Part shown: positions 56,701 to 64,000 of the stretch, piece after piece
Position numbering within the stretch: position 1 is the first letter of the stretch
Layout of the letters: each line of letters starts with the position of its first letter
Origin: Solimonas marina
GTDB taxonomy: Bacteria; Pseudomonadota; Gammaproteobacteria; Nevskiales; Nevskiaceae
Length of the DNA: 64,000 nt
Reading direction: 5' to 3'
Assembly: GCF_012241385.1 (NCBI RefSeq)
Contig: NZ_JAAVXB010000002.1
Span: 496,001-560,000, forward strand
The notes under the pieces: generated by a model
What the model was told of the DNA's origin: nothing
Databases searched by the model: none
What the model saw: only the letters and a program-made list of their open reading frames with translations
Translations under genes and position numbers: made by a program

Positions 56701-57911
56701 TGATGGTCACCGCGCGCGGACGCGAAGCCATGTTGCAACAGCCCGAGGCGGGTCGCTCGCTGATCGACGGCTTTCTGGTCAAACCGATCACCGCCTCGAT
56801 GTTGCTCGACGCTGTCGCCGACGCGCGAGTGGGGCACGGTGGCCCGTGGGCCGGTCCGCGTGTCACCCAGGGCGGCGGCGCTCGCCTGCGGGGTCGGCGC
56901 ATCCTGGTCGTCGAAGACAATCCAACCAACCAACAGGTGGCGCGCGAGTTGCTGGCCGGCGAAGGTGCGCAGGTCGATGTCGCCGCGGATGGAGAAGCCG
57001 GCGTCGAAGCCGTGCGGCGCAAGACACCGGGCTATGACGCCGTGCTGATGGACGTCCATATGCCCGGCCTCGACGGTTATGGCGCGACGCGTCGCATTCG
57101 CGACGAGCTTGGCATGCGGACTCTGCCCATCATTGCGATGACCGCCAATGCGATGCCGGCCGATCGTGCCGCCTGCCTTGCGGCCGGCATGAACGAGCAC
57201 ATCGGCAAGCCCTTTCATCTGGACGATCTGGTGGCGCTGCTGCGGGCGCAGATCGGCGATCCGGTGGCCGACGGCCCGGCGCCCGCGCCGCCGCCGACCG
57301 GCTTTGACGGCGCGATTGCCCGCTTTGGCGGCAATCGCGACCTGTTCGCACGCGAAGCCGGACGCTTCGCTGCGCGCTGCGTGTCGCTGGCAGACGAGTG
57401 GCGTGCGGCTGCCGCGGCGCACGACCTGGCCGATCTGCAAGCGCAACTGCACACGCTCAAGGGCGTAGCCGGCACGCTGGGCGCAGACGACCTGGCCACC
57501 GCCGCCGGGGTGCTGGAGGCGCAGCTGCTGCAGGCGGCGCCGCAACAGCAGATCGCACCCTTGCTGGCGCATGTCATCGAGCTGTTGCCACTCGCGGCGG
57601 CGCAGCTGACACAGGCGGCCGAGGATCAGGCCATGATGCCGTCGCCGACCCTGACGCCGATGACGGTCGACGCTTTGCTGCCGGCGGCGCGGCAGTTATT
57701 GGATTTGCTGTTGCACAACGACCTGGCGGCTCTCGATCGCGGCGAGGCGCTGGCGGTCGCGCTCGATGTACAGGCTGCCGGTCGTGGCCAGGCACTGCGC
57801 GAGGCGCTGCAGGCCATGGACTTCACCGCGGCGCGTCAGGCCTGCGCCGCGATCGTTACACTGCTCGAAAAAGAGCCGCAGAGCGACACGGCGCCGGGGG
57901 CGTCGTGCTGA
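53769..57911 (+). CDS. Hybrid sensor histidine kinase (dCache-PAS-PAS-HisKA-HATPase-REC-REC-Hpt)
   Basis: A 1380-residue membrane sensor kinase. A first transmembrane helix (residues 10-30) precedes a periplasmic dCache-like sensor (about 31-320), then a second membrane helix ([19 protein letters not shown]) near 335-352. Two PAS domains (around 365-480 and 505-630) are followed by HisKA with [14 protein letters not shown] (His664) and HATPase with [11 protein letters not shown] and GTGLGLAIS. Receiver 1 has [10 protein letters not shown] (Asp954), receiver 2 has [10 protein letters not shown] (Asp1095) and Hpt has LHTLKGVAG (His1227). All phospho-sites seem present. It is followed directly by a receiver-only protein that is the natural output partner. 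The ligand is unknown. Confidence 0.93.
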   Translation: MRSLRMFLTSRLFLVGVLLIAVLTGVLLLQNGVRSMAAAEARESERLQTATSQLASATEEILQFRRKSIVFLASTPPIQGIVRATGNQGYDAVGESSLNRWRTRLAQIFSGFLAANDDIYQARMIGVADGGREIVRVERDGTRIVVVPDDQLQRKGDRPYFTETLAQPVETPFISAINLNRENGALEVPHRPTARVSIPVYGADSKIFGIVIINVDLTQRIERFAEAAPPGGTMYVLNQDGDYLVHPDRARRFGFDLGHRYRWQDDFKPDGSVGGMARFASRSGPVLAEEVRLRRNPDDPSRYLRFVATVPASALTAGLWASQGRTALWSLLFGLAALLPLYLYWLAGLRGRLALEQRGRLAAIVEHSADAIVSLRPDGQVLSWNRGAEQLFGHAAEAAVGQWLDALIIPDGRRATELDDIPRLMRGEAVPVREFRRSGRDDQLLWVESRLSPVRDADGQIIEVAAQFRDVSEARAARDALTALNNRLEEEVRQRTAELERVASLQRAILDHAGFAVIATDPGGIITLFNPAAERMLGYRHDAMVGRQSPVILHDAGELAARARELTAELGHPVAADFEAIVARAFERGPDERDWTYLHQDGSRIPVRLVVTTLRTGDGELIGHLSLAADLSDLHRREQELVAARELAEAAATAKSHFLANMSHEIRTPMNAVLGMLQLLSRTPLDFAQADYTAKAESAARTLLGIIDDILDFSKIEAGKLALDPHPFYVDNLLRELGVILGVTIGDKNVELLFDIAPDLPPYVIGDALRLQQVLLNLAGNAIKFTERGEVIVSARLLARDEAQLRLGFTVRDTGIGMTGEQMSRIFEGFEQAQSSTSRRFGGTGLGLAISQRFVQMMGGDIRVDSTPGQGSVFSFDAVVQAAVAPAAVPASAVPQLHGLRVLIIDDNAAARRILAGIVDSLGWHADMAVSAAEGLQRLAGDEHFDVVLVDWRMPDVDGWRASEQIREQSRDAAQLILMVTARGREAMLQQPEAGRSLIDGFLVKPITASMLLDAVADARVGHGGPWAGPRVTQGGGARLRGRRILVVEDNPTNQQVARELLAGEGAQVDVAADGEAGVEAVRRKTPGYDAVLMDVHMPGLDGYGATRRIRDELGMRTLPIIAMTANAMPADRAACLAAGMNEHIGKPFHLDDLVALLRAQIGDPVADGPAPAPPPTGFDGAIARFGGNRDLFAREAGRFAARCVSLADEWRAAAAAHDLADLQAQLHTLKGVAGTLGADDLATAAGVLEAQLLQAAPQQQIAPLLAHVIELLPLAAAQLTQAAEDQAMMPSPTLTPMTVDALLPAARQLLDLLLHNDLAALDRGEALAVALDVQAAGRGQALREALQAMDFTAARQACAAIVTLLEKEPQSDTAPGASC

Positions 57912-57951
57912 CGCCGCGGCCATCGCCAGCCGAACCGGGAGATCGAACACG

Positions 57952-58365
57952 ATGCCAAACGACACGCCGCGACTGCTGATCGTCGACGACGAGGCGATCA
58001 ACATTCGCGTGCTGCACCAGATCCTCAAGGACGACTACGTGCTGCTGATGGCGACCGGCGGCGCCGAGGCCCTGGACGTCTGCCGGCGCGAGCGCCCGGC
58101 GCTGGTGCTGCTCGACATCATGATGCCGGGCATGGACGGTCTGGAAACCTGTCGCCGCTTGCAGGCGATGCCGGCATTCGAGGCACCGCCGGTGATCTTC
58201 GTGACGGCGCAAAGCTCTGAGGAAGAGGCGGCTGCGGGCCTACGCGCTGGCGCGGTCGACTTCATCACCAAGCCGGTACAGCCGAGTCTGGTGCGAGCAC
58301 GGGTTGCGACGCATCTGCTGCTCGGTGCGCAGACCCGGCGCCTGCGTGCAATCGCCGGCTCATGA
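57952..58365 (+). CDS. Single-domain response regulator
   Basis: A 137-residue receiver domain with no output domain: RLLIVDDEAINIRVL, LLDIMMPGMDG (phospho-Asp), VIFVTAQSS and FITKPVQPSLVRAR with the conserved Lys. The short tail RRLRAIAGS is basic. It lies 40 bp after the hybrid kinase and would be phosphorylated by its Hpt domain. With no DNA-binding domain it must act through protein contacts. The start is ATG 57952; the upstream frame lies inside the kinase gene. Confidence 0.92.
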   Translation: MPNDTPRLLIVDDEAINIRVLHQILKDDYVLLMATGGAEALDVCRRERPALVLLDIMMPGMDGLETCRRLQAMPAFEAPPVIFVTAQSSEEEAAAGLRAGAVDFITKPVQPSLVRARVATHLLLGAQTRRLRAIAGS

Positions 58366-58451
58366 TGCCGTGATCGGCGTGCACGTCGCGCACGACTGAC
58401 TGGCGCAGAACAGATGCCGCGATCGGCGGCGGGGAACACGGGGAACATCGT

Positions 58452-60809
58452 ATGTGGAAATGGCTGTCGCGCGGCGTCTGGACGCTGGTACTGCTGATCG
58501 TCGCCGGGATCGTCGCAGTCGGCGTCACCTTGCGGGGCAGCCTGCCGCAGCTGAGTGGCCGGCATGCGCTACCGGGCCTGACGGCGGCGGTGACGCTTGA
58601 TCGTGATGCACATGGTGTCGTCACCATCGAGGCAACGTCGCAGGTCGACGCGATGCGTGCGCTGGGCTATGTGCATGCGCAGGAGCGCTATTTCGAGATG
58701 GACCTGCTGCGCCGCACGTCGGCCGGCGAGCTGTCGGCGCTGTTCGGCGCCCGTGCGCTCGATGTCGACCGTGCGCATCGTCGCCATCGCCTGCGTGCGC
58801 TGGTCGAGGCCCATCTCGACCAGATGGCCGGCGCCCAGCGCGCACTGCTCGAGGCTTATACCGACGGTGTCAACGCCGGTCTGGCGGCGATGCGTGTGCG
58901 CCCCTGGCCCTATCTGATGCTGCGCCGTAAACCGCAGCCGTGGCGCATCGAAGATACGGCGCTCGCCGGTTACGCGATGTACTTCGACCTTCAGGATTCG
59001 GACGACGAGCGCGAGCTGGCGCTCTGGCATCTACGTGAGGTGCTGCCGACAGCGCTGTATGCCTTGCTGACGCATGGCGGCAGCCGTTGGGACGCGCCGC
59101 TGTTTGGCGCGCCACTCGGCGACGCGAGCCTGCCCGATGCGGCGACTGTCGATCTGCGCCAGCTACCGTCACCGGACGCCCCACAAGGCACGCGCGAGGC
59201 GCCACAGCCGGCGGTGGGCAGCAACAACTTTGCGGTCGGTGGCGCGCTGACGGCGGATGGCCGCGCGATCCTCGCCGATGACATGCATCTGGGGCTGCGC
59301 GCACCGGACATCTGGTTCCGCGCGCGCCTGCGCTACGCGGACGCCGCGGCGCCGGACGGCAAGGTCGACGTCAACGGCTTCACGCTGCCCGGTGTACCGG
59401 CGGTCATCGTCGGCAGTAACGGCCATGTCGCCTGGGGCTTCACCAACGGCTACGTCGACACCGCTGATCTCAAGCGCGTGCAGCCCTGCAACGCCGGCGG
59501 TGCGCCGGCCGCCGGCTGTGCGCCGGTCACCGTCCATCACGAGCGCATCGCCGTCGCCGGCGGTCAGGACGTGACGCTCGATGTCGAGGACACGGCCTGG
59601 GGGCCGATCGTCGAGCACGAGGCCGACGGTAGCGCGCTGGCGCTGCGCTGGGTCGCCGATCAGCCCGGCGCGCTGAACTTCGGGCTCGTCGATCTGGCGC
59701 GGGCCGGTAACCTCGATCAAGCGCTGGCAACTGCCGATCATATCGCCACGCCGGTGCAGAACCTGCTGCTGGCTGACGCGTCCGGGCGCATCGCTTGGCG
59801 TTGGGTCGGCGCGCGCGCGCAGCGCGGCGCCGGTTGCGCACCCGAGCATTTGGTCGAAGGCGCGGATTGCGCGCCGTGGACGATCACCACGGCCGATCCG
59901 CCGAAGCTCGTCGATCCGCCCGACAGCCGGCTGTGGACCGCCAATGCGCGTGTCGTCGACGCCGCGACGGTGGCGCAAAGCGGCGACGGCGGCTATGCGC
60001 TCGGTGCGCGCGCCGCACAGATTCGCGATGATCTGCGTGCCCACGACCGTTTCGACGAAAAGGCCTTGCTGCAGATTCAGCTCGACGATCGTGCGCTGTT
60101 CCTCCAGCGCTGGCACGAGCTGTTGTTATCGACCGCCCAACGCGCCGACACGCCGGCCTTGAAGACCTTGGCCGCGGCCGCCACCGACTGGACCGGTCAT
60201 GCCGGCGTCGATGCGGTGTCCTATCGCCTGGTTCGTGCCTGGCGTCTGGCGGTCCTGGCGCGCATCGAAGACGGGCTGACGGCGCCGGCGCAGGTGGCGC
60301 TCGGCGCGCGCTTCGAGCTGCCCAAGCTGCCGCAGTTCGAGGGTGTCGCCTGGCCGTTGGTCACGCAGCAGCCGCTGCATCTGCTGCCGCGCCGCTACCA
60401 GAGTTGGGACGCGCTGTTCGAGGATGCCGCCAAGGAAGTCGGCGATCAGTTGTCCAAGCTCGGGCCGCTCAGCGAACGCACGTGGGGCGAGCGCAATACC
60501 GCGAAGATCTGTCAGCCGCTGGCGGCGGCGATCCCGTGGTTCGGCAAGCGCTTGCTGTGCATGCCGGCCGATCCGTTGCCGGGTGACAGCAACATGCCGC
60601 GCGTCGCCGCGCCGGCGTTCGGCGCCTCGGAACGCATGGTGGTGGCGCCCGGACACGAGGCCGACGGCATCATCGAAATGCCGGGTGGTCAGAGCGGTCA
60701 TCCGCTGTCGCCTTACTGGGGCGCGGGGCACGAGGACTGGGTACACGGCCGCGTCGTGCCCTTCCTGCCCGGCGCGACGCGCTACACGCTGACGCTTACG
60801 CCGTCGTGA
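58452..60809 (+). CDS. Penicillin acylase family enzyme (AHL/cephalosporin acylase-like), membrane-anchored
   Basis: An Ntn hydrolase precursor of 785 residues. The N terminus has a membrane segment (VWTLVLLIVAGIVAVGVTL) instead of a cleavable signal. The alpha part has AMRALGYVHAQERYFEMDLLRR and GELSALFGARALDVD. The nucleophile Ser257 follows a spacer in VGSNNFAVGG, where self-cleavage would make the beta chain. The beta chain has AILADDMHLGLRAPDIW and PAVIVGSNGHVAWGFTNG. The family includes beta-lactam acylases and AHL acylases (PvdQ, QuiP); the substrate here is not decided. Its end overlaps the convergent permease gene by 14 bp. It follows the two-component genes. Confidence 0.9.
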   Translation: MWKWLSRGVWTLVLLIVAGIVAVGVTLRGSLPQLSGRHALPGLTAAVTLDRDAHGVVTIEATSQVDAMRALGYVHAQERYFEMDLLRRTSAGELSALFGARALDVDRAHRRHRLRALVEAHLDQMAGAQRALLEAYTDGVNAGLAAMRVRPWPYLMLRRKPQPWRIEDTALAGYAMYFDLQDSDDERELALWHLREVLPTALYALLTHGGSRWDAPLFGAPLGDASLPDAATVDLRQLPSPDAPQGTREAPQPAVGSNNFAVGGALTADGRAILADDMHLGLRAPDIWFRARLRYADAAAPDGKVDVNGFTLPGVPAVIVGSNGHVAWGFTNGYVDTADLKRVQPCNAGGAPAAGCAPVTVHHERIAVAGGQDVTLDVEDTAWGPIVEHEADGSALALRWVADQPGALNFGLVDLARAGNLDQALATADHIATPVQNLLLADASGRIAWRWVGARAQRGAGCAPEHLVEGADCAPWTITTADPPKLVDPPDSRLWTANARVVDAATVAQSGDGGYALGARAAQIRDDLRAHDRFDEKALLQIQLDDRALFLQRWHELLLSTAQRADTPALKTLAAAATDWTGHAGVDAVSYRLVRAWRLAVLARIEDGLTAPAQVALGARFELPKLPQFEGVAWPLVTQQPLHLLPRRYQSWDALFEDAAKEVGDQLSKLGPLSERTWGERNTAKICQPLAAAIPWFGKRLLCMPADPLPGDSNMPRVAAPAFGASERMVVAPGHEADGIIEMPGGQSGHPLSPYWGAGHEDWVHGRVVPFLPGATRYTLTLTPS

Positions 60810-61899
60810 TCGTGGCCGGCGGTGGGTGCCGCCGCGTGAAGCGCCAGTAGGCCAGCGCACCGTAGAGCACGATCAGCAGCGCCAGATTGACGAGGTCGGT
60901 ACCGACCTCGTCGAGCCGCGCCCCCTGTGCGTTGAGCTTGAGCAAGGCCTGCATCGCCGACGTTGACGGCAGCAGCCGCGCCAGCCAGGCCAACGGTGTC
61001 GGCATCGCCTCGAGCGGCCAGGTCACGCCGCCGAGGAAGAAAAAAGGAATCGAGGTGCCGGCGAGGATTTCGACCGAGCGCTCGCGGCGGTCGAACAGGC
61101 TGCCGAGCAGCAGCGCCAAGGCCACGACCGCCATCATGAACAACACAATGGCCAGTAGCAGGCCCGGCGGATTGCCGGCCCGCGGAAAGTCCTGAAACCA
61201 GAATGCGAAGCCGTAGAAGTACAGCGCGTTCGCGCAGCCCAGCGTCAGGAACGCCGCAGCCATCCCCCAGAAGTCGGCAGGCGTCGCCTGCCAGTGCTGC
61301 TGGCGGCGGCGGCCGCCGATCAGCATGACCACACCGAACAGCAGCGTCTGCTGGAGGATGATGACGGCGACCGCCGGCACCACGTAGCTGGCGTAGCCGG
61401 ACGAAGTGTTGAACAGCGGCCGCTGCACCAGTTGCAGTGCCGGTGCGGCGTTGCCCGGCGCATGCGCGGCGGCAACGCCTGCCAGCACGTCGGCGATGGC
61501 CTCGCCGATCGCCTCGGTGCGCACCAATAGCGCGCCGTTGAGATAGAGGCTAATCGCGTCGCCGCCGCCGCGCAGCAGGCTGGCATCGAGGCTGTGTGGC
61601 AGCAGCACGATGGCTTCGGCACGGTGCCGCATCACCAGCGATTCGGCTTGTACGAAGTCGGTCGTGCGCCACGAGACCTGCAGTTCGCGCGTGGCGTCGA
61701 GCTTGCGGATGATCTCGCGCGATAGCGGCGTGCTGGCCTGGTCGACGACCACGATCGGCATCTTGATGACCTGCTGATGCGAGTAAGCGGCCGGGTAGTA
61801 GAACGAATAGAACAGCACCGCGACGATCATCGTCGCGATCAGCGAGCGATCGCTGAAGATGCGGCGCAAGGTCGAGCGGTAACTGGCCAGCGCGCTCAT
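60796..61899 (-). CDS. ABC-2 type transporter permease (second permease)
   Basis: A 367-residue membrane protein of the ABC-2 (DrrB/YhhJ-like) family. One helix at the N terminus (MIVAVLFYSFYYPAAYSHQ) is followed by a large periplasmic domain (MPIVVVDQASTPLSREIIRK), then about five helices at the C terminus (e.g. IILQQTLLFGVVMLIGG and PGLLLAIVLFMMAVVALALLLG). The segment SIPFFFLGGVTWPLEAMP is typical of this family. The start ATG 61899 overlaps the stop of the first permease (ATGA). Confidence 0.88.
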   Translation of the reverse strand: MSALASYRSTLRRIFSDRSLIATMIVAVLFYSFYYPAAYSHQQVIKMPIVVVDQASTPLSREIIRKLDATRELQVSWRTTDFVQAESLVMRHRAEAIVLLPHSLDASLLRGGGDAISLYLNGALLVRTEAIGEAIADVLAGVAAAHAPGNAAPALQLVQRPLFNTSSGYASYVVPAVAVIILQQTLLFGVVMLIGGRRRQQHWQATPADFWGMAAAFLTLGCANALYFYGFAFWFQDFPRAGNPPGLLLAIVLFMMAVVALALLLGSLFDRRERSVEILAGTSIPFFFLGGVTWPLEAMPTPLAWLARLLPSTSAMQALLKLNAQGARLDEVGTDLVNLALLIVLYGALAYWRFTRRHPPPATITTA

Positions 61900-63056
61900 G
61901 CGGCCGTCGCCGTCGCATGGCGGAAGTGACGATGCAGCAATAGCACCGCGGCGCCCAGCGGCAGCGCGGTATAGAGCAGCAGCACGCACAGCGACGGCAG
62001 CGACACGCTGCTCGGCGCGCCGATCGTCCATTGATCGACCTGCAACCGGAAGTAGTGCGTATACGGCAGCGCCTGCGACCAGACTCGTGCAAACCAGGCG
62101 CCGTGATCGACCGGCAGCGAACCGTTCGAGTAGGCGAGCGCCGAGCCGCCGTAGACGGTCGAAATCGAAAAGCCGGTGTCGACATCGCGAACCACGGCGA
62201 TGATCAGCGCGGCGACGGCGGCCGTCGTCGTGAACAGCAGGAATTGACCGAACAGCAGCAGTGGCAGGCTGCCCTGCACCGGCCAGCCACGCCAGCCGGC
62301 CAGCCATGCGACCCAGGCGCAGCCCCAGACACTGAATCCGAGCACATAAGGCGTGAGTCGGCCGACGGCGCGGGCGGCGAGTTCGCGCCGCGACCAGCGA
62401 CGCCCATGCATGCGACCCTCGCGCAGCAGGCGGCCGGCGACGGCGATGCAGGCGCTGCTCAGCAGCAGATGCAGGATGGCCGGGTCGATCAGCGATTCGA
62501 GATAGAACTCGAAGTTCATCGACGGGTTGAACAGGATTTGCGTCTGCACGCGCGGCCCGGCCAGATGCGCGGCCGGCAGACCGCGCTCGCGGGCGCGGTC
62601 GACGATCAGTTGGGTCAGCGAGGCGGCGACGCTTTCGATCGCGCCGAGCCGCGCATTCGAGCCCAGGGTCAGATAGGACGCGTTGTAGTCGATGAAGATC
62701 GCCGCAGGCTGGCGGCGCTGGGTGGCGGCCTCGGTGCCGGGCGGAATGTAGAGCATCAGCCAGGCGTCGCCGCGGCGGATCAGCGACTGGGCCTGCGCCA
62801 TGTCCTCGGTGCGGGCGCACACGTCGAGGCGCGGCGAGGCGTCGAGTTCGCGCGTCAAGCGGCGGCTGAACGTCGAATGGTCCAGATCGACGACCACGAT
62901 CGGAATGTTGTCGAGCGTGCCGCGCGCGAACATCCAGGCCATGAACAGCAGGGCGATGCCCGGCATGACCCACAGCAGTACGCGTTCCCAGCGGTCGGCG
63001 CGCAGGACGGCGATTTCCTGACGCCAGGCGAGGCGCAGCGCGCGGCCGGCATTCAT
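61896..63056 (-). CDS. ABC-2 type transporter permease (first permease)
   Basis: A 386-residue permease with the same layout: N-terminal helix (VMPGIALLFMAWMFARG), a periplasmic domain beginning IPIVVVDLDHSTFSRRLTREL, and five C-terminal helices. It is related to the second permease, so the pair is probably a heterodimer in a drug or protein exporter. The start ATG 63056 (MNAGRALRLAW) overlaps the HlyD stop (ATGA). No ATP-binding subunit is encoded between them; it may lie outside the window. Confidence 0.88.
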   Translation of the reverse strand: MNAGRALRLAWRQEIAVLRADRWERVLLWVMPGIALLFMAWMFARGTLDNIPIVVVDLDHSTFSRRLTRELDASPRLDVCARTEDMAQAQSLIRRGDAWLMLYIPPGTEAATQRRQPAAIFIDYNASYLTLGSNARLGAIESVAASLTQLIVDRARERGLPAAHLAGPRVQTQILFNPSMNFEFYLESLIDPAILHLLLSSACIAVAGRLLREGRMHGRRWSRRELAARAVGRLTPYVLGFSVWGCAWVAWLAGWRGWPVQGSLPLLLFGQFLLFTTTAAVAALIIAVVRDVDTGFSISTVYGGSALAYSNGSLPVDHGAWFARVWSQALPYTHYFRLQVDQWTIGAPSSVSLPSLCVLLLYTALPLGAAVLLLHRHFRHATATAA

Positions 63057-64000
63057 TGCGGCCAGTCGAACAGCACGCTCATGCCGGGCCGTAGGCCGTC
63101 GAGCGGCTGTTGGGGGCGCAGGCGTACCTCGAAGCTGCGCACGTCGAAGCCGCGCGACTGTCGCGTGGCGCGCCAGGTCGCGAACTCCCCCTGCGGTGCG
63201 ATGTAGGTGACCGCGAACGCCGCGCGCCGCACATCGAGCGCCGGCACCGAGCCGTACAGCACCTGATGCATCTTCAGCGCGTGGAACTGATCCTCGCGGA
63301 GGTTTACCGAAACCCAGAGCCGGTGCAGGTCGATCATCGTGAACAGCGGCACGCCCGGCAGCGCCAGCTCGCCAGTATTGATCAGGCGCTTGGCGATCTC
63401 GCCGTCGATCGGTGCGCTGACACGCGTTTCGTCGTGCAGCGCGTCGGTCTCCATGACACCGGCGCGGGCGATGTCGACCTGTGCGTTGGCCAGTTGCCGA
63501 TCCTCCGGACGCGCGCCGGCCTGGGCCTTTTCGTACTGCTGGCGTGCCGCGTCGGCATTGCCGACGGCAACGTCGCGGGCGGCGACCGCCTCGTCGCGGC
63601 GCTGCTCGGAGATCACGCCCTCGCGGTACAGGTTCTCGGCGCGCTGCGCGGTCTTGCGAGCCAGTGTCGCGGCTGCTTCGGCGCCGCGCCAGATCGACGC
63701 CAGCGACGCGCGATTCTCGGCGCGTGTGCCGTGGTCGACGCGTGTCTGCAGGGCCTGCGCGCCGCTGAGGCCGGCCTGCGCCTGCAGGCGGCTGGCATCC
63801 ACTTCCGGACTGCTCAGCGTCGCCAGCAACTGCCCGGCGTGCACGGCGTCGCCTTCGTGCGCGTCGATCTGCAGGACGCGCGCCGGCAGCTTGGTGGCGA
63901 CGTTGATCTGGTCGGTATCGACCATGCCCTGCAGTTGCTCGGGCGGCGGCCGCCAGGCTAGCCACAGGCCGACGACGATGAACAGCGCGGCGGCAGCGAC
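63053..64000 (-). CDS. HlyD/YbhG-type membrane fusion protein, 3' part
   Basis: The 3' portion of a periplasmic adaptor gene; the 5' end runs off the right edge, so at least 315 residues are visible. The frame enters with a membrane segment (VAAAALFIVVGLWLAW). Then come the biotinyl-lipoyl half VATKLPARVLQIDAHEGDAVHAGQ, a long coiled-coil hairpin (about residues 65-180) and the return half TRVSAPIDGEIAKRLINTGE. A beta-barrel part with RLWVSVNLREDQF ends it with LRPGMSVLFDWP. It would link the two permeases to a TolC-like channel. The internal ATG at 63925 is not taken as the start. Confidence 0.88.
   Translation of the reverse strand, partial: VAAAALFIVVGLWLAWRPPPEQLQGMVDTDQINVATKLPARVLQIDAHEGDAVHAGQLLATLSSPEVDASRLQAQAGLSGAQALQTRVDHGTRAENRASLASIWRGAEAAATLARKTAQRAENLYREGVISEQRRDEAVAARDVAVGNADAARQQYEKAQAGARPEDRQLANAQVDIARAGVMETDALHDETRVSAPIDGEIAKRLINTGELALPGVPLFTMIDLHRLWVSVNLREDQFHALKMHQVLYGSVPALDVRRAAFAVTYIAPQGEFATWRATRQSRGFDVRSFEVRLRPQQPLDGLRPGMSVLFDWPQ

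Noticed and set aside
60796-62973. A 725-codon frame covering both permease regions
   Set aside because: The part before 61899 is out of phase with the first permease, which has clear homology; the second permease starts at 61899.
61896-63965. A 689-codon frame covering the first permease and part of the HlyD gene
   Set aside because: The part upstream of 63056 lies in the HlyD gene, which is read in another frame with clear motifs. Only the permease from 63056 is real.

Overview
The window is a GC-rich, gene-dense stretch of gammaproteobacterial chromosome. It carries housekeeping genes in conserved neighbourhoods: sdhCDAB-sdhE, nadB/rpoE-rseA-rseB-mucD, lepA-lepB-rnc-era-recO-pdxJ-acpS, a GacS/BarA-type kinase divergent from cysM-rlmD, nagZ-hpt-MTI phosphorylase, mfd-csiV, feoAB and clpB. 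The gene orders resemble Pseudomonas and Xanthomonas. GC content, the GlyGly-CTERM protease and the repeat types suggest a Nevskiales/Solimonadaceae- or Xanthomonadales-like organism; this is inference, as there is no 16S gene here. I see no prophage, integrase, transposase, CRISPR array or toxin-antitoxin locus.

Layout. 1-5.2 kb: the 5' part of an S9 peptidase, a POT peptide transporter, a secreted trypsin-like protease with a C-terminal GlyGly-CTERM tail, and ygfZ. 5.2-10.5 kb: an SDHAF4-like gene, sdhCDAB, sdhE, a YgfX-like gene and a PilZ gene, so both SDH flavoprotein assembly factors sit in one locus. 10.5-16.4 kb: nadB divergent from the sigma-E envelope stress operon, then a glutaredoxin-like gene. 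16.5-23.4 kb: translation, secretion and RNA-processing genes; the rnc-era gap holds a duplicated copy of the era start. 23.4-29.9 kb: two small stress-type proteins, the GacS-like hybrid kinase, cysM, a PolB-like exonuclease and rlmD.

29.9-30.5 kb is a non-coding element of about 550 bp that is a near-palindrome over its whole length. 30.5-33.8 kb is a tightly overlapping set: CYTH protein, L,D-transpeptidase without signal peptide, NagZ, Hpt and methylthioinosine phosphorylase. 33.9-40.7 kb: a GlcG/HbpS protein, a lipoprotein resembling the N-terminal part of the secreted protease, CsiV, Mfd and an M28 peptidase, then a REP-like inverted pair. 40.9-48.6 kb: feoA-feoB-Cys-rich gene behind a Fur-like box, a TonB-dependent receptor, and clpB behind a sigma-32-like promoter. 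48.8-53.6 kb: HNH nuclease, DUF1631 protein, LOG-family protein, a small acidic protein, YjbQ and tRNA-Ala(CGC) with a strong terminator. 53.8-64 kb: a 1380-residue hybrid sensor kinase, a receiver-only regulator, a penicillin/AHL-acylase-type enzyme, and on the other strand an HlyD-ABC permease-ABC permease exporter that runs off the right edge.

Most long reading frames opposite known genes are shadows of high third-position GC and were left out.
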